This document shows positions 18,569-28,042 of a stretch of DNA of 47,841 bases, piece after piece; positions within the stretch are counted from its first letter, which is position 1, and each line of letters starts with the position of its first letter. The position numbers and the translations under genes were made by a program. The notes under the pieces were generated by a model. It was given only the letters and a program-made list of their open reading frames with translations, was not told the DNA's origin and did no database searches. The stretch is taken from the NCBI GenBank assembly GCA_003171255.1, contig PMYK01000009.1:52485-100325 (forward strand), given 5' to 3'. The DNA is from Chloroflexota bacterium (GTDB taxonomy: Bacteria > Chloroflexota > Limnocylindria > Limnocylindrales > CSP1-4).

Positions 18569-19972
18569 ATGTCCATACCTCCATGCGACGTTCTCGTCGT
18601 GGGGACCGGCGCGGCCGGGCTGACTGCGGCGCTCATCGCGGCCGACCGCGGAGCGAGCGTGCTGATGCTGACCAAGGGCCACGCTCCAGATTCGAGCAGC
18701 TGGCACGCCCAGGGTGGGATCGCCGGGGCGATCGGCGATGACGACACGGCCGCACTCCACGCTGTCGACACGGAGCGGGCCGGCCGCGATCTCTGCCGGC
18801 CGAGCGCGGTCCGGATCCTCGTCGAAGAAGGCCCCGCCCGCGTCCGCGAGCTCATTACCCTCGGCGTGCCGTTCGATCCGGAGCTGAGCCTCGAGGGCGG
18901 CCACTCACGCCGGCGCGTGTCCAGCGTGGAGGGCGCCGCAACTGGCTGGGCGGTGACAAGCCTGCTCGGCCGACGCGCCCTGAGGTCCGAGCGAATCGCC
19001 ACGATCGAAGCCACGGCCGTGCTGTCGCTGCTGGTCGTTGACGGCCGGTGCATCGGCGTGCTCACGCCGGAAGGCCCCGTGACGGCCAGGGCTACGATCC
19101 TGGCGATGGGCGGGGCGGCGGCTCTGTGGGCCCGCACCACGAACCCCGCCGGCCAGATCGGCGACGCCGTGGCGATCGCGGTCACGGCCGGTGCGGCAGT
19201 CGCCGACATGGAGTTCATGCAGTTCCACCCGACCGTGCTCGAGGGCTCGCGGCTGCTGCTGACCGAGGCGCTTCGGGGTGAGGGCGCGACGCTGCTCGAC
19301 AGCTCCGGCGAGAGGTTCGTCGATGAGCTGGCACCGCGCGACGAGGTCGCCCGGGCACTCGTCCGGAAGGGCCGGGCCTTCCTGGATCTCCGATCGATCG
19401 ACCGCTCGCGCTTCCCCGGCCTGATGGCCGAGATCGAGAAGTCCGGCTTCGATCCGGCGGTCCAGCCGATCCCGGTCTCGCCGGCCGCGCACTACACGAT
19501 CGGCGGCATCGTGACCGACCTGCACGGCCGGACCGATATCGGCGGGCTATACGCGGCGGGGGAGTGTGCCGCCACCGGAGTCCACGGCGCCAACCGCCTC
19601 GCGTCCAACTCGCTCCTGGAGTGCCTGGTGTTCGGACGGCGCGCCGCGCTGGCTGCGCTCGACGAGCCGCCGCTCCCCGCGAGCCTGAGGGACGTGGTGC
19701 CGGAAGAGCCTGCGCCGCCCGAGCGCATCGCGCCGGAATCGCTTCGCGAACAGGTTTGGTGCGATGCCGGAGTGGTGCGCGACCCCGCGGACCTGACGGA
19801 GCTGGCCGCCAGCCCGGACCCCGTAGCATCGCTCGTGGCCAGGTTTGCCCTCGCCCGTGCCGAGAGCCGCGGCGTCCACTACCGCATCGATGCGCCCGTC
19901 CCCGACCCGGCCTTCGAAGGGCATTTCGTCCTGCGACCCGGCCGTGGTCTCGCTTTGGAGCACTGGACTTGA
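18569..19972 (+). CDS. nadB: L-aspartate oxidase
   Basis: DVLVVGTGAAGLTAALIAADRG, HAQGGIAGAIGDDDTAALH, FMQFHPTVLEGSRLLLTEALRGEGA, GLYAAGECAATGVHGANRLASNSLLECLVFGRRAA. Confidence 0.95.
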   Translation: MSIPPCDVLVVGTGAAGLTAALIAADRGASVLMLTKGHAPDSSSWHAQGGIAGAIGDDDTAALHAVDTERAGRDLCRPSAVRILVEEGPARVRELITLGVPFDPELSLEGGHSRRRVSSVEGAATGWAVTSLLGRRALRSERIATIEATAVLSLLVVDGRCIGVLTPEGPVTARATILAMGGAAALWARTTNPAGQIGDAVAIAVTAGAAVADMEFMQFHPTVLEGSRLLLTEALRGEGATLLDSSGERFVDELAPRDEVARALVRKGRAFLDLRSIDRSRFPGLMAEIEKSGFDPAVQPIPVSPAAHYTIGGIVTDLHGRTDIGGLYAAGECAATGVHGANRLASNSLLECLVFGRRAALAALDEPPLPASLRDVVPEEPAPPERIAPESLREQVWCDAGVVRDPADLTELAASPDPVASLVARFALARAESRGVHYRIDAPVPDPAFEGHFVLRPGRGLALEHWT

Positions 19973-20904
19973 CCGCCACCGAAATCAAGGCAACCTCGGC
20001 TCAGGCCGACGACCAAGCCCCGACCGGCGCCGACGACCAAGCCCCGGCCGCGCGCCGTCAGATCCGCCCGCCCGACCCCCAAGCACTGGCCCGCGTCGTC
20101 GCCTCGGCCCTGGCCGAGGACCTCGTTCTGGGCGACCCCACCACCGACGGCCTGTTCGGGCCCGAGGCCACGGCCACGATGTCGCTCCTGGTCAAGGAGC
20201 CGGGCGTCGTCTGCGGTCTGCCCGTCGTCGCCGCCGTCTTCTCCGCCCTGAGCCCCGATGTTGTCGTGGCGCCGACCGTGGCCGACGGCGACCGCATCAC
20301 CGAGGTCCCCAGCGAGATCGCCCGCATCACCGGCCCCGCCCGGGCCATCCTGTCGGGCGAGCGGACGGCTCTCAATCTGCTGGGCCGGCTGTGCGGTATC
20401 GCGACCTTGACGTCGCGGTGCGTCGCCGAGCTGGACGGGACCGGGGCCACGCTCCTCGACACCCGCAAGACCACCGCCGGCCTGCGCGACCTGGAGAAGT
20501 ACGCGGTCCGCTGCGGCGGCGGCACGAACCATCGCCTCAACCTGGGCGAGGCGTTGCTCGTCAAGGACAACCACCTGCGGCTGGCCGGCGGCATCGCGAC
20601 CGCGGTGGCCCTGCTCCGCCACTCGGCTCCGCGGCTGCGCCTGGAGGTCGAGGCAGAGACGCTCGATGACGTCAAGGTCGCCCTCGACGCCGGTGTCAAC
20701 CGGATCCTGCTCGACAACATGAGCCTCGATGAGATGCGCGCGGCCACCGCCCTGGTCGGCGGTCATGTCGAGACCGAAGCTTCGGGCGGGATCACGCTGG
20801 CCAACCTGCGCGCGGTCGGTGAGACGGGCGTCGACTTCGTCTCGCTCGGGGCGCTGACGCACTCCGCGCGGGCGCTCGACGTCTCGCTCGAGGTCGCCGA
20901 GTGA
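19969..20904 (+). CDS. nadC: Nicotinate-nucleotide pyrophosphorylase (carboxylating)
   Basis: GERTALNLLGRLCGIATLT, LLDTRKTTAGLRDLEKYAVRCGGGTNHRLNLGEALLVKDNHL, VETEASGGITLANLRAVGETGVDFVSLGALTHS. Probable TTG start overlapping the nadB stop; listed ORF start 19564 lies inside nadB. Confidence 0.93.
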   Translation: MTATEIKATSAQADDQAPTGADDQAPAARRQIRPPDPQALARVVASALAEDLVLGDPTTDGLFGPEATATMSLLVKEPGVVCGLPVVAAVFSALSPDVVVAPTVADGDRITEVPSEIARITGPARAILSGERTALNLLGRLCGIATLTSRCVAELDGTGATLLDTRKTTAGLRDLEKYAVRCGGGTNHRLNLGEALLVKDNHLRLAGGIATAVALLRHSAPRLRLEVEAETLDDVKVALDAGVNRILLDNMSLDEMRAATALVGGHVETEASGGITLANLRAVGETGVDFVSLGALTHSARALDVSLEVAE

Positions 20905-21917
20905 CACTGGACGGCTCGACTCCCGCCGCCCCGATGCCCCTGACCGCCTTCGGTCCGGGCTCCGTGGTCGTTCCGCCGCCGGGCGATCCGGCCACATTCC
21001 CGGCCCTCCAGGCGGAGATTCGCGAACTTGCCCGCGAGCACAACGCCGTGGTCCTGGCGCACAGCTACGAGCGGCCCGAGATCCAGGACGTGGCCGACCA
21101 CGTCGGCGACTCGCTCCGCCTGTCGCGGATCGCTGCGTCCGCGCCGGAGTCGACGATCGTGTTCTGTGGCGTCTCGTTCATGGCCGAGACGGCGAAGATC
21201 CTCTCGCCCGACAAGCGCGTCCTGCTGCCGGACTTGGCCGCCGGATGTTCGCTCGCCGACTCGATCACCGTCGAGCAGCTGCGCAGCTGGAAGGCCGAAC
21301 ATCGCGGCGCAGTCGTGGTCTCGTACGTGAACACCAGCGCCGCGGTCAAGGCGGAGAGCGACTACTGCTGCACTTCGAGCAACGCCCGGGCGGTAATCGA
21401 CGCCATCCCTGCAGACCGCCGGATCCTGTTTCTGCCGGACATGTTCCTGGGCCTGTGGCTGCAGCGAGTGACCGGCCGCAAGCTCACGATCTGGCTGGGC
21501 GAGTGCCACGTCCACGCCGGCATTCGACCATCCGACGTGGCGGAGTGGCATCGCCGCGAGCCGAATGCCGAGCTGCTCATCCATCCCGAATGCGGCTGTA
21601 CGAGCCAGGTCATCGAGATCGCCGGCGACGAGGCTCACATCCTCTCGACAGAGGGCATGGTCACCTACGCCGAGCGCTCGTCGGCCGACACGTTCCTGGT
21701 CGCGACCGAGGTCGGCATCCTGCACCGCCTCGAGCAGAAGGCGCCGGGCAAACGCTTCGTGCCGGTCAATCGCGAAGCGGTCTGCCAGTACATGAAGCTG
21801 ACCACGCTCGAGAAGCTCCGTGACGCGCTGCGCCTGGGCGTCCACGAGATCGACGTACCGGCAGAGGTCGCAGCGAGGGCGCGCGTCGCCCTGGAGCGCA
21901 TGATCGCGATCGCCTGA
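20901..21917 (+). CDS. nadA: Quinolinate synthase
   Basis: AVVLAHSYERPEIQDVADHVGDSLRLSRIAA, CGVSFMAETAKILSPDKRVLLPDLAAGCSLADSI, IHPECGCTSQVIEIAGDEAHILSTEGMV; GTGA overlap with nadC. Confidence 0.95.
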   Translation: MTLDGSTPAAPMPLTAFGPGSVVVPPPGDPATFPALQAEIRELAREHNAVVLAHSYERPEIQDVADHVGDSLRLSRIAASAPESTIVFCGVSFMAETAKILSPDKRVLLPDLAAGCSLADSITVEQLRSWKAEHRGAVVVSYVNTSAAVKAESDYCCTSSNARAVIDAIPADRRILFLPDMFLGLWLQRVTGRKLTIWLGECHVHAGIRPSDVAEWHRREPNAELLIHPECGCTSQVIEIAGDEAHILSTEGMVTYAERSSADTFLVATEVGILHRLEQKAPGKRFVPVNREAVCQYMKLTTLEKLRDALRLGVHEIDVPAEVAARARVALERMIAIA

Positions 21918-22263
21918 CCCCTTCTGGATGCGGGTCCCGATAGCGACGCTCGCGCAGTCGCATCTGCTCACCCCGCGAGCATTCTCGACCGATTCGATCC
22001 GCACGAGGCCTCGATTCTCGCCGGGTGAGCACATCCGACCATCGGGAGTGATCGGCCACCTCCGGAACGTCGCATCTGCCCAACTGGACGCACAAACGTG
22101 ACCTGACAGCCGCCATTTGGTCGGCATTGGATGCCGATCCGAGCAGAAAGGACGGGTTACGACGCCCGCAAGCGGTCGCCCGGTCGTGTGTGCTCACCCC
22201 ATGAGCAGCGCGGTCGGCGAGGTCCAGCGTCGATCCGCCGGCCCGCAGTTCGCGCGCGAGCCC

Positions 22264-22297
22264 TTATCCTGGGCGGCCGATTATCCTGGGCGGCCGA
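22264..22297. repeat. 17-bp perfect tandem duplication (ttatcctgggcggccga x2) at the deaminase stop codon
   Basis: Copies at 22264-22280 and 22281-22297. Confidence 0.9.
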
Positions 22298-22859
22298 TGT
22301 CGAGCTGGACCGCCGGAAGCTGCTCGACCTGCGCCAGTCGGGCGAATAGATTGCCCTTCGATCGGTAGTGGTCGACCAGGCGCCCGTACTCCGACGCGAC
22401 CCAGGCATAGTCCGGGTGGCCGGCCTGCCACTCGCGACTGAACACGACGCCGCGCAGCCTGACCTGCATCAGCTCCTTGAGGCAGTTGAAGCAGGGCTGG
22501 AGCGTCGTATAGAGGATTGCGCCGTCGATCGCCGTGCCAAAGCGCGCGGCCGTGGCCATGGCGTTCTGCTCCGCGTGCACGCACAAGCAGATGTCGTAGA
22601 GCTTGCCCGACAGGCTCGCGTCAGGTTGCTCGACGCGTAGTGCGCAGCGGCGGCAGCCGCGCTCGGTCTCGGTGCAGTTGGGGTAGCCAGCCGGAGTGCC
22701 GTTGTAGCCACTTCCGAGGACGCGGTCGTCGCGGACGATGACCGCCCCCACGTGCGAGCCCAGGCACTTCGCGCCCGACTCGACCACCAGCGCCAGACGC
22801 ATGTAGAAGTCGTTGCGTTGCCAGCTGGCATCGGAAAGTTCGATGACGTCCTGGGCCAT
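22281..22859 (-). CDS. dCMP deaminase-family protein (ComEB-like)
   Basis: GAVIVRDDRVLGSGYNGTPAGYPNC, CVHAEQNAMATAARFG, TTLQPCFNCLKELMQVRLRGVVF. Confidence 0.88.
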   Translation of the reverse strand: MAQDVIELSDASWQRNDFYMRLALVVESGAKCLGSHVGAVIVRDDRVLGSGYNGTPAGYPNCTETERGCRRCALRVEQPDASLSGKLYDICLCVHAEQNAMATAARFGTAIDGAILYTTLQPCFNCLKELMQVRLRGVVFSREWQAGHPDYAWVASEYGRLVDHYRSKGNLFARLAQVEQLPAVQLDIGRPG

Positions 22860-23082
22860 CGGATCCCTCGCTCGTCTCGCGCCGGCAGCTCCTGTCGGCT
22901 GGTCGGACGCCGTGACGGTACACGAGCCGCGGCCCGCCTGCGCGGCGGGGGGCGCATTCCCGCCCGGAAGGGTAGTGGCCCGCTTCGATGGCGTGGTTGC
23001 ATCGGCGTTGCATCTGCGACGAGCGGGCTACAATCCAGGCACTCAGACGACCGCTGGGTGTCCGGGGGGACAACAAAGCAAG

Positions 23083-23724
23083 ATGATCGTTCACCTCCTC
23101 GAGTTCCGGGTAGTGCCAGGCCACGAAGCTGAAGTGGCGGGCTACCTTAGCCACGAGGTCCAGGCAGCATCCGCTTCGGATGGGCTGATCTCTCGTTTCG
23201 TGGGACGCCGCTTGAGTGCCCAGGGACGGGAGCATGTGGCGGCCACGACATGGCGCAACGAAGCCTCCCTCGCCCGCGGCACGGGCCCTGAAGGACTTCC
23301 GGCTTACCTGGGTGGCGCGTCTTCGATGCTTGGCGACAAGGCAGCCAGCACGTATCGTGTGGTAGCCTCGACCGGACTCGGCAGCGAGGGAGCACGGGTT
23401 CTGCGACTCTACAGGACATCGATCGCCGCCGATTCGGTTGGGCTCTGGAAGAGGCGGACTCTCGAATCCGTCAGCCAGCTCGTCTCGATAGAGGGCTTGC
23501 TGACAGCGGTGGCCGGAGTCGACATCGGCGGAGACCAGTCGGCCGAACATGCCGGCGAAGCCTGCGTCGTGGTCATGACGGCCTGGACCGAATGGAATCG
23601 GCTGCTGGTTGCCACGGGAGGCCGTCTCAACGAGGCGATATTGGACACCGACCTTGTGGACATCGAGGGGCCGGCTACCACCGACCATTTCGAGCTCCTC
23701 AAGGAGGACCCTCGACCTGGGTAG
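23083..23724 (+). CDS. Two-domain antibiotic biosynthesis monooxygenase (ABM)-like dimeric alpha-beta barrel protein
   Basis: MIVHLLEFRVVPGHEAEVAGYLSHEV... and a second similar half VLRLYRTSIAADSVGLWKRRTLESVSQLVSIEGLL; start at ATG 23083 rather than 22813. Confidence 0.5.
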   Translation: MIVHLLEFRVVPGHEAEVAGYLSHEVQAASASDGLISRFVGRRLSAQGREHVAATTWRNEASLARGTGPEGLPAYLGGASSMLGDKAASTYRVVASTGLGSEGARVLRLYRTSIAADSVGLWKRRTLESVSQLVSIEGLLTAVAGVDIGGDQSAEHAGEACVVVMTAWTEWNRLLVATGGRLNEAILDTDLVDIEGPATTDHFELLKEDPRPG

Positions 23725-23835
23725 AGGTCGCGATGGGAGCGTCCAGACGATGCGGGGTACGAATCCGATCCTGAATGGTCCCGCCATTCGGACCTGCACG
23801 GGTCATATTCCGTCCGATAGGCTGCGCACCCTAGG

Positions 23836-25578
23836 ATGCCTGCCATGACTTTGGCCACCCCATCCCACGCCGATATTCGGGGCCGCCGGTCTCTCCGGAT
23901 GGCTCTTGTTATCTCGGCATCTGCCCCCGCGATCCTGCTTGCTGCGAGTGCGCTGGCATCGCTGGCCTACTTCTTCGCGTTCCTTCGGCCGGCCGCCGAC
24001 TGGCTGGAAGGCATTCTTCCGCTCGATCCGGCCGACGCGAATCCCGCGGTCGCGATCCTTGCCGCCGTCGGCTTCGCGGCCCTGACCGTCGGGCTCCTGC
24101 GCAGCAAGTCGGTCGCGTGGTGGCTCACCATTGCCACGCTTTCGGTCTCGCTGCTGGCCGAGGCACGGGTGTTCTCCCACCCACTCGTCATCATCATGGT
24201 CGGCGGCATGCTGGCGATTCTGCTGGCCGACCGACGCCGCTACTTCGTCGAGACCGACATCGGTTGGCGCCGGATCATCGTCGCTCTCGTCGTCGTGGGC
24301 GGCCTGGTCGTGGGCCTCGAAACGTCTCTGATCATCGCCACGACCGGGGACTGGCCGCGACCTCTGGCGGCCGTGAGCGACATCACCGCCGCCATCGGCA
24401 ATGCCCTCGGCCTGAGCGACGCCACTGCCAACGGAGTCCTCCATCAGACGAGCGTCGACGCGATCCTGGGCTTCCTGCTCGTGGCTGCGCGCCTGCCGAT
24501 CGTCCTTGCCGCTGTCGGCGTGCTCAGCCGCGTATCTGAGCCGCCGGCTGATCCCACTACCCGAGCTCGCGCTCGGGCGATTGCGGAGCGCTACGGCTGC
24601 GGCGCGCTCCTACCCTTCCAGCTGGGCGAGGACAAGCTCGTGTTCTCGCCGGCCGATGCCGACGGGCTGGTCGTGTACGGACTCGCTGGGCGGACAGCCG
24701 TTGTGCTGGGCGACCTGATCGGTCCAGTCGAATCCGCGCCCAAGGTCTTCGGAGATTTCCTGGCCAACTGCCGCAAGCGCGACCGCGTTCCGATCGTCTA
24801 CCAGGCCAGTTCGGCCGGGCGCGCGATGCTGATCGGAGCCGGCTTCCGGCTGTTCAAGGTGGGCGAGGAGGCCCTGATCGACCTCTCGACCTTCGACACC
24901 ACCGGCCCGAGGAGAGCGAACCTGCGCCACACGATCACCCGCTGCCGAAAGGACGGAGTGGAGTTCCGCTGGTATGCCCACGGGATCCCGGCCGAAGAGT
25001 CGGCCCTGCTCGACGACCTTGAATCGATCGACAAGATCTGGCGCAAGAAGGCCGGGCCCCAGATGACCTTTACTATCAGCCACTTCGATCGGGCCACCCT
25101 GAACGGGCAGCCTATCTCGGTGGCGGTGACCACCACGGGTCGAGCCCTGGCCTACACCACCTTCCGCCAGACCGGCGTCGATGGCGGCTGGGTTCTGGAT
25201 CTCATGCGCCGCGCGTCGGACGGGTCGCCGGGAGCCGTCGAGGCCTGCATCGCCGAAGCCGCCGTCGCATTCCGCGCCTCCGGCGCGAGGACGCTGTCGC
25301 TCGGGCTGGCGCCGCTTGCCGGCCTCGATCCGTCGAGCCCGGCGTTCGAGGAGCGGCTGCTCGCCACCGCCGGTCGGCTGGTTCGTCCGTGGTATGACGT
25401 CAGCGGCCTGTCGCGCTTCAAGAACAAGTTCGATCCGTACTGGATCCCGCGTTTCGGGGCCATTCGCCGCCGCCGAGACTTGATCGGTTTCGTGATCGGG
25501 CTGTTGCGAATTCATCTCGCCGGCGCATTCCATCTCCCAGGACGCCGTCACGCATCGAGGCAGGTCGCCGCCGCATGA
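23836..25578 (+). CDS. MprF-like aminoacyl-lipid synthase (DUF2156 / phosphatidylglycerol lysyltransferase C-terminal domain) with N-terminal TM region
   Basis: LPFQLGEDKLVFSPADADGLVVYGLAGRTAVVLGDLIGP..., WRKKAGPQMTFTISHF, YDVSGLSRFKNKFDPYWIPRF. Confidence 0.85.
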   Translation: MPAMTLATPSHADIRGRRSLRMALVISASAPAILLAASALASLAYFFAFLRPAADWLEGILPLDPADANPAVAILAAVGFAALTVGLLRSKSVAWWLTIATLSVSLLAEARVFSHPLVIIMVGGMLAILLADRRRYFVETDIGWRRIIVALVVVGGLVVGLETSLIIATTGDWPRPLAAVSDITAAIGNALGLSDATANGVLHQTSVDAILGFLLVAARLPIVLAAVGVLSRVSEPPADPTTRARARAIAERYGCGALLPFQLGEDKLVFSPADADGLVVYGLAGRTAVVLGDLIGPVESAPKVFGDFLANCRKRDRVPIVYQASSAGRAMLIGAGFRLFKVGEEALIDLSTFDTTGPRRANLRHTITRCRKDGVEFRWYAHGIPAEESALLDDLESIDKIWRKKAGPQMTFTISHFDRATLNGQPISVAVTTTGRALAYTTFRQTGVDGGWVLDLMRRASDGSPGAVEACIAEAAVAFRASGARTLSLGLAPLAGLDPSSPAFEERLLATAGRLVRPWYDVSGLSRFKNKFDPYWIPRFGAIRRRRDLIGFVIGLLRIHLAGAFHLPGRRHASRQVAAA

Positions 25579-27263
25579 ATCTGTCGCTCCCCAAGGTCGG
25601 CCTTCCACGGGTCGGCCGGCCCCACGTCGGGTCGTTTCCGGCTGCCCTGGTCAATTCGCTGCGACCTGGGAGACGCTTCGAGAAGTTCGCGTGGTTCCCG
25701 GTCGGGATAGGCGTTGCCGCCCTCGTCGTGCTCGTGGCGGTCTTCTCGGATGCCGTCTACCAGAGCGACGTGACGATGATCATCATGGGCTTCGATCAGG
25801 ATCGGGCTCAGCTGATTACCGCGCTCATCTTCGCCGCGGTGGCGGCCGCATCTGTCGGCCTGGTCGTCAATCGGGACGGCTTCGCCACGATGCTCGGCGC
25901 CTATGCGTTGGCCGCACTGTATGCCGAGACCTTCGTGGCCGAAACCCAGAAGGCAGCCGGGGCGATCGGAGCACAGGGCAGCTTCGACCTTGGCGGCTGG
26001 GTTCTCACCCTCATCACGCTGGTGGTCATCGGCGTTGTCTGCGCCTGGGCGGCAGCGACCATCGCGGTCGCGGTTCGGCCAGGGTTGATCGCCTCGGCCG
26101 TTGCCGTGCGCGACATGGTGAAGCTCCGTCGACCCAGCGTCACGCTCGCTCGCCGTCCTCTCGGGCTGGTGCTCATGGCTGCGCTGCTCGTCGTAACCGT
26201 CCCCGCCTTTGGCGACATGGTCAACTTCACCCCCGATACCCTGATGCTCAACGGCGACCGCGGCCCAGGGCTGGCGCACAACGAGTCGTTCCCCGACCAG
26301 AGCATCCCGCCGCTCGAGTCGGACACTCCGAGCCCGGCTCCGAACCCAACCTCGAGCGCCGGCTCGAGCGCGCAGATCGCCGCATCGTCAACGCCAACGC
26401 CCACCCCAATGATCACCGCGCAGCCGGGCTCCAAGCCCTGGCTTGCCTGGAAGCCGGCGGGCGGTTCGGGCGTTGTCACTACCGTTCAGATGAACGCGCC
26501 GTGGAAGGGCGGGTCCAAGTCGACCTCCCAGCTCGACATCTACACGCCGCCGGGCTATCAGGTCAACGGCTCTCGACGCTACCCGGTGCTATTCGAAGCG
26601 CCGACCGGTTTGCCTTTGTGGGGCCAGGGCACGGGTGTTATCGGCGCGCTCGACAGCCTGATCGATTCTGGGGAGATACCGGCCTCCATCGTCGTCTTCA
26701 TCGACTCCAGCGGTGCACCGCACCCCGACACGGAATGCGCCGACCACGTGGACGGTAGCCAGTGGTTCGAGACCTATATCACCACCACGGTGGTCAGCTA
26801 CGTCGACCGGCACTACCGCACGATCCAGGATCCTCGCGCCCGAGGCATCATGGGCATGTCGGCCGGTGGCTTCTGCGCGCCGATGCTCGCACTCCGACAC
26901 CCCGACCTGTACAGCATCTCGATCTCGTTCTCGGGCTACTTTTATGTGGGCGCCGGCGGCTCTACATCGGCCGAGCCGTTCGGAGCTCAGGGCTACGCCT
27001 ACAACCTGCATTCGCCTGGGGCGCTGGCGGTCAAGCTCGCCACGCAGGATCGTTCCAAGGTCTTCTTCGTGATCGTTGCCAACAAGGCCCAGGAGTTCTA
27101 CGGCGCGGCCGCGGAGAACTTCGAACAGACCCTGCGCGACACCGGCTACAAGTACCTGGCTGTGGACTCGCTGTACACGCACGGCTGGACCCAGGTCCGC
27201 TACGACACGCCGGCGGTCCTTGATGCCTGGGCCGCGCAGCTGGTGATCAACGGCATCTGGTAG
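25575..27263 (+). CDS. Membrane-anchored alpha/beta hydrolase, putative esterase family
   Basis: N-terminal TM segments, Pro/Ser/Thr linker, then PGYQVNGSRRYPVLFEAPTG...GIMGMSAGGFCAPMLALRHPDLYSISISFSGYF (GxSxG = GMSAGG); ATGA overlap with upstream gene. Confidence 0.82.
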   Translation: MNLSLPKVGLPRVGRPHVGSFPAALVNSLRPGRRFEKFAWFPVGIGVAALVVLVAVFSDAVYQSDVTMIIMGFDQDRAQLITALIFAAVAAASVGLVVNRDGFATMLGAYALAALYAETFVAETQKAAGAIGAQGSFDLGGWVLTLITLVVIGVVCAWAAATIAVAVRPGLIASAVAVRDMVKLRRPSVTLARRPLGLVLMAALLVVTVPAFGDMVNFTPDTLMLNGDRGPGLAHNESFPDQSIPPLESDTPSPAPNPTSSAGSSAQIAASSTPTPTPMITAQPGSKPWLAWKPAGGSGVVTTVQMNAPWKGGSKSTSQLDIYTPPGYQVNGSRRYPVLFEAPTGLPLWGQGTGVIGALDSLIDSGEIPASIVVFIDSSGAPHPDTECADHVDGSQWFETYITTTVVSYVDRHYRTIQDPRARGIMGMSAGGFCAPMLALRHPDLYSISISFSGYFYVGAGGSTSAEPFGAQGYAYNLHSPGALAVKLATQDRSKVFFVIVANKAQEFYGAAAENFEQTLRDTGYKYLAVDSLYTHGWTQVRYDTPAVLDAWAAQLVINGIW

Positions 27264-27331
27264 CTCCGGCGCCCCGCCTGACATGGCCGCGAAGGCCATG
27301 GTAGGCTCGCCGGGAAGCCGCACGGCACCGA

Positions 27332-27370
27332 GCGGGAGTAGCTCAGTCGGTAGAGCGTCAGCCTTCCAAG
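27332..27370 (+). pseudogene. Partial tRNA-Gly: 5' half (acceptor 5' strand, D-arm, through the anticodon loop)
   Basis: gcgggagtagctcagtcggtagagcgtcagccttccaag identical to 32800-32838 of the intact tRNA-Gly, then diverges. Confidence 0.9.
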
Positions 27371-27435
27371 TCAGAATCTCGGAAGCGCGGTGCTCTCCTC
27401 GTGAAGTCCCCGCACGAATCGGGCATTTCAACTCC

Positions 27436-27466
27436 AATTAGGCTCTCTACCGGAGAGTGTCTAATT
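27436..27466. other. Stem-loop AATTAG-g-CTCTC-taccg-GAGAG-tgt-CTAATT
   Basis: Paired arms read directly (27436-27441/27461-27466 and 27443-27447/27453-27457). Confidence 0.65.
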
Positions 27467-27733
27467 CGGGTTCCAGAGTCTGATTTTCAACCGGTTTAGC
27501 AAGCCTTTCTGAAAGATTGGCGACGCCCTGGGCGGCCGGCACGTGGCGAATATGCGCGGTGCTAAATCGATACTGTTGGCCGATCAACGCGCGCCAGTTT
27601 TCGACCATCCTCAGGTGAGAACCCAGTCTGCGCTGGGCGTGGCGGAAGGCAGGCATTGCCCAGACGCCGTGCTGGCGTGGCAGCCACAGCCTCATAGCGC
27701 CCGGCTGAGGCTCTCGGGTTCGTGCGGTCGTGC

Positions 27734-28042
27734 TCACCATGACCGCGGTCGCGCAGCGGCCCGCTCCTGGGCCGTCAGACCGGGCGAGATGAACTGCCAG
27801 AACTGATACAGGATCACCGGCATAGCCGCTATCGCACCGACCGTGACAGCGATCTGGACGTCGATCATGAACGGCTCGGTGAGACCGAAGGCGACCAGGT
27901 ACTGACCCTTTGGGAGCGGGGCGATCAGGATGCGCACGATTGCGCCGGACAGGACGAAGCCCACCACTGATCCCGGCAGCAGCGCGAAGACCGAGATAAG
28001 AATGCGGTTGCGCAACTCGGTGAGATGTCCAGTCAGCGACAT
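27734..28042 (-). pseudogene. Truncated TatC (N-terminal part only)
   Basis: MSLTGHLTELRNRILISVFALLPGSVVGFVL...GLTEPFMIDVQIAVTVGAIAAMPVILYQFWQFISPGLTAQERAA then stops; most of the TatC length is missing. The ORF extends upstream to 28234. Confidence 0.75.

Noticed and set aside
20763-22127. 454-aa minus ORF
   Set aside because: Antisense to nadA.
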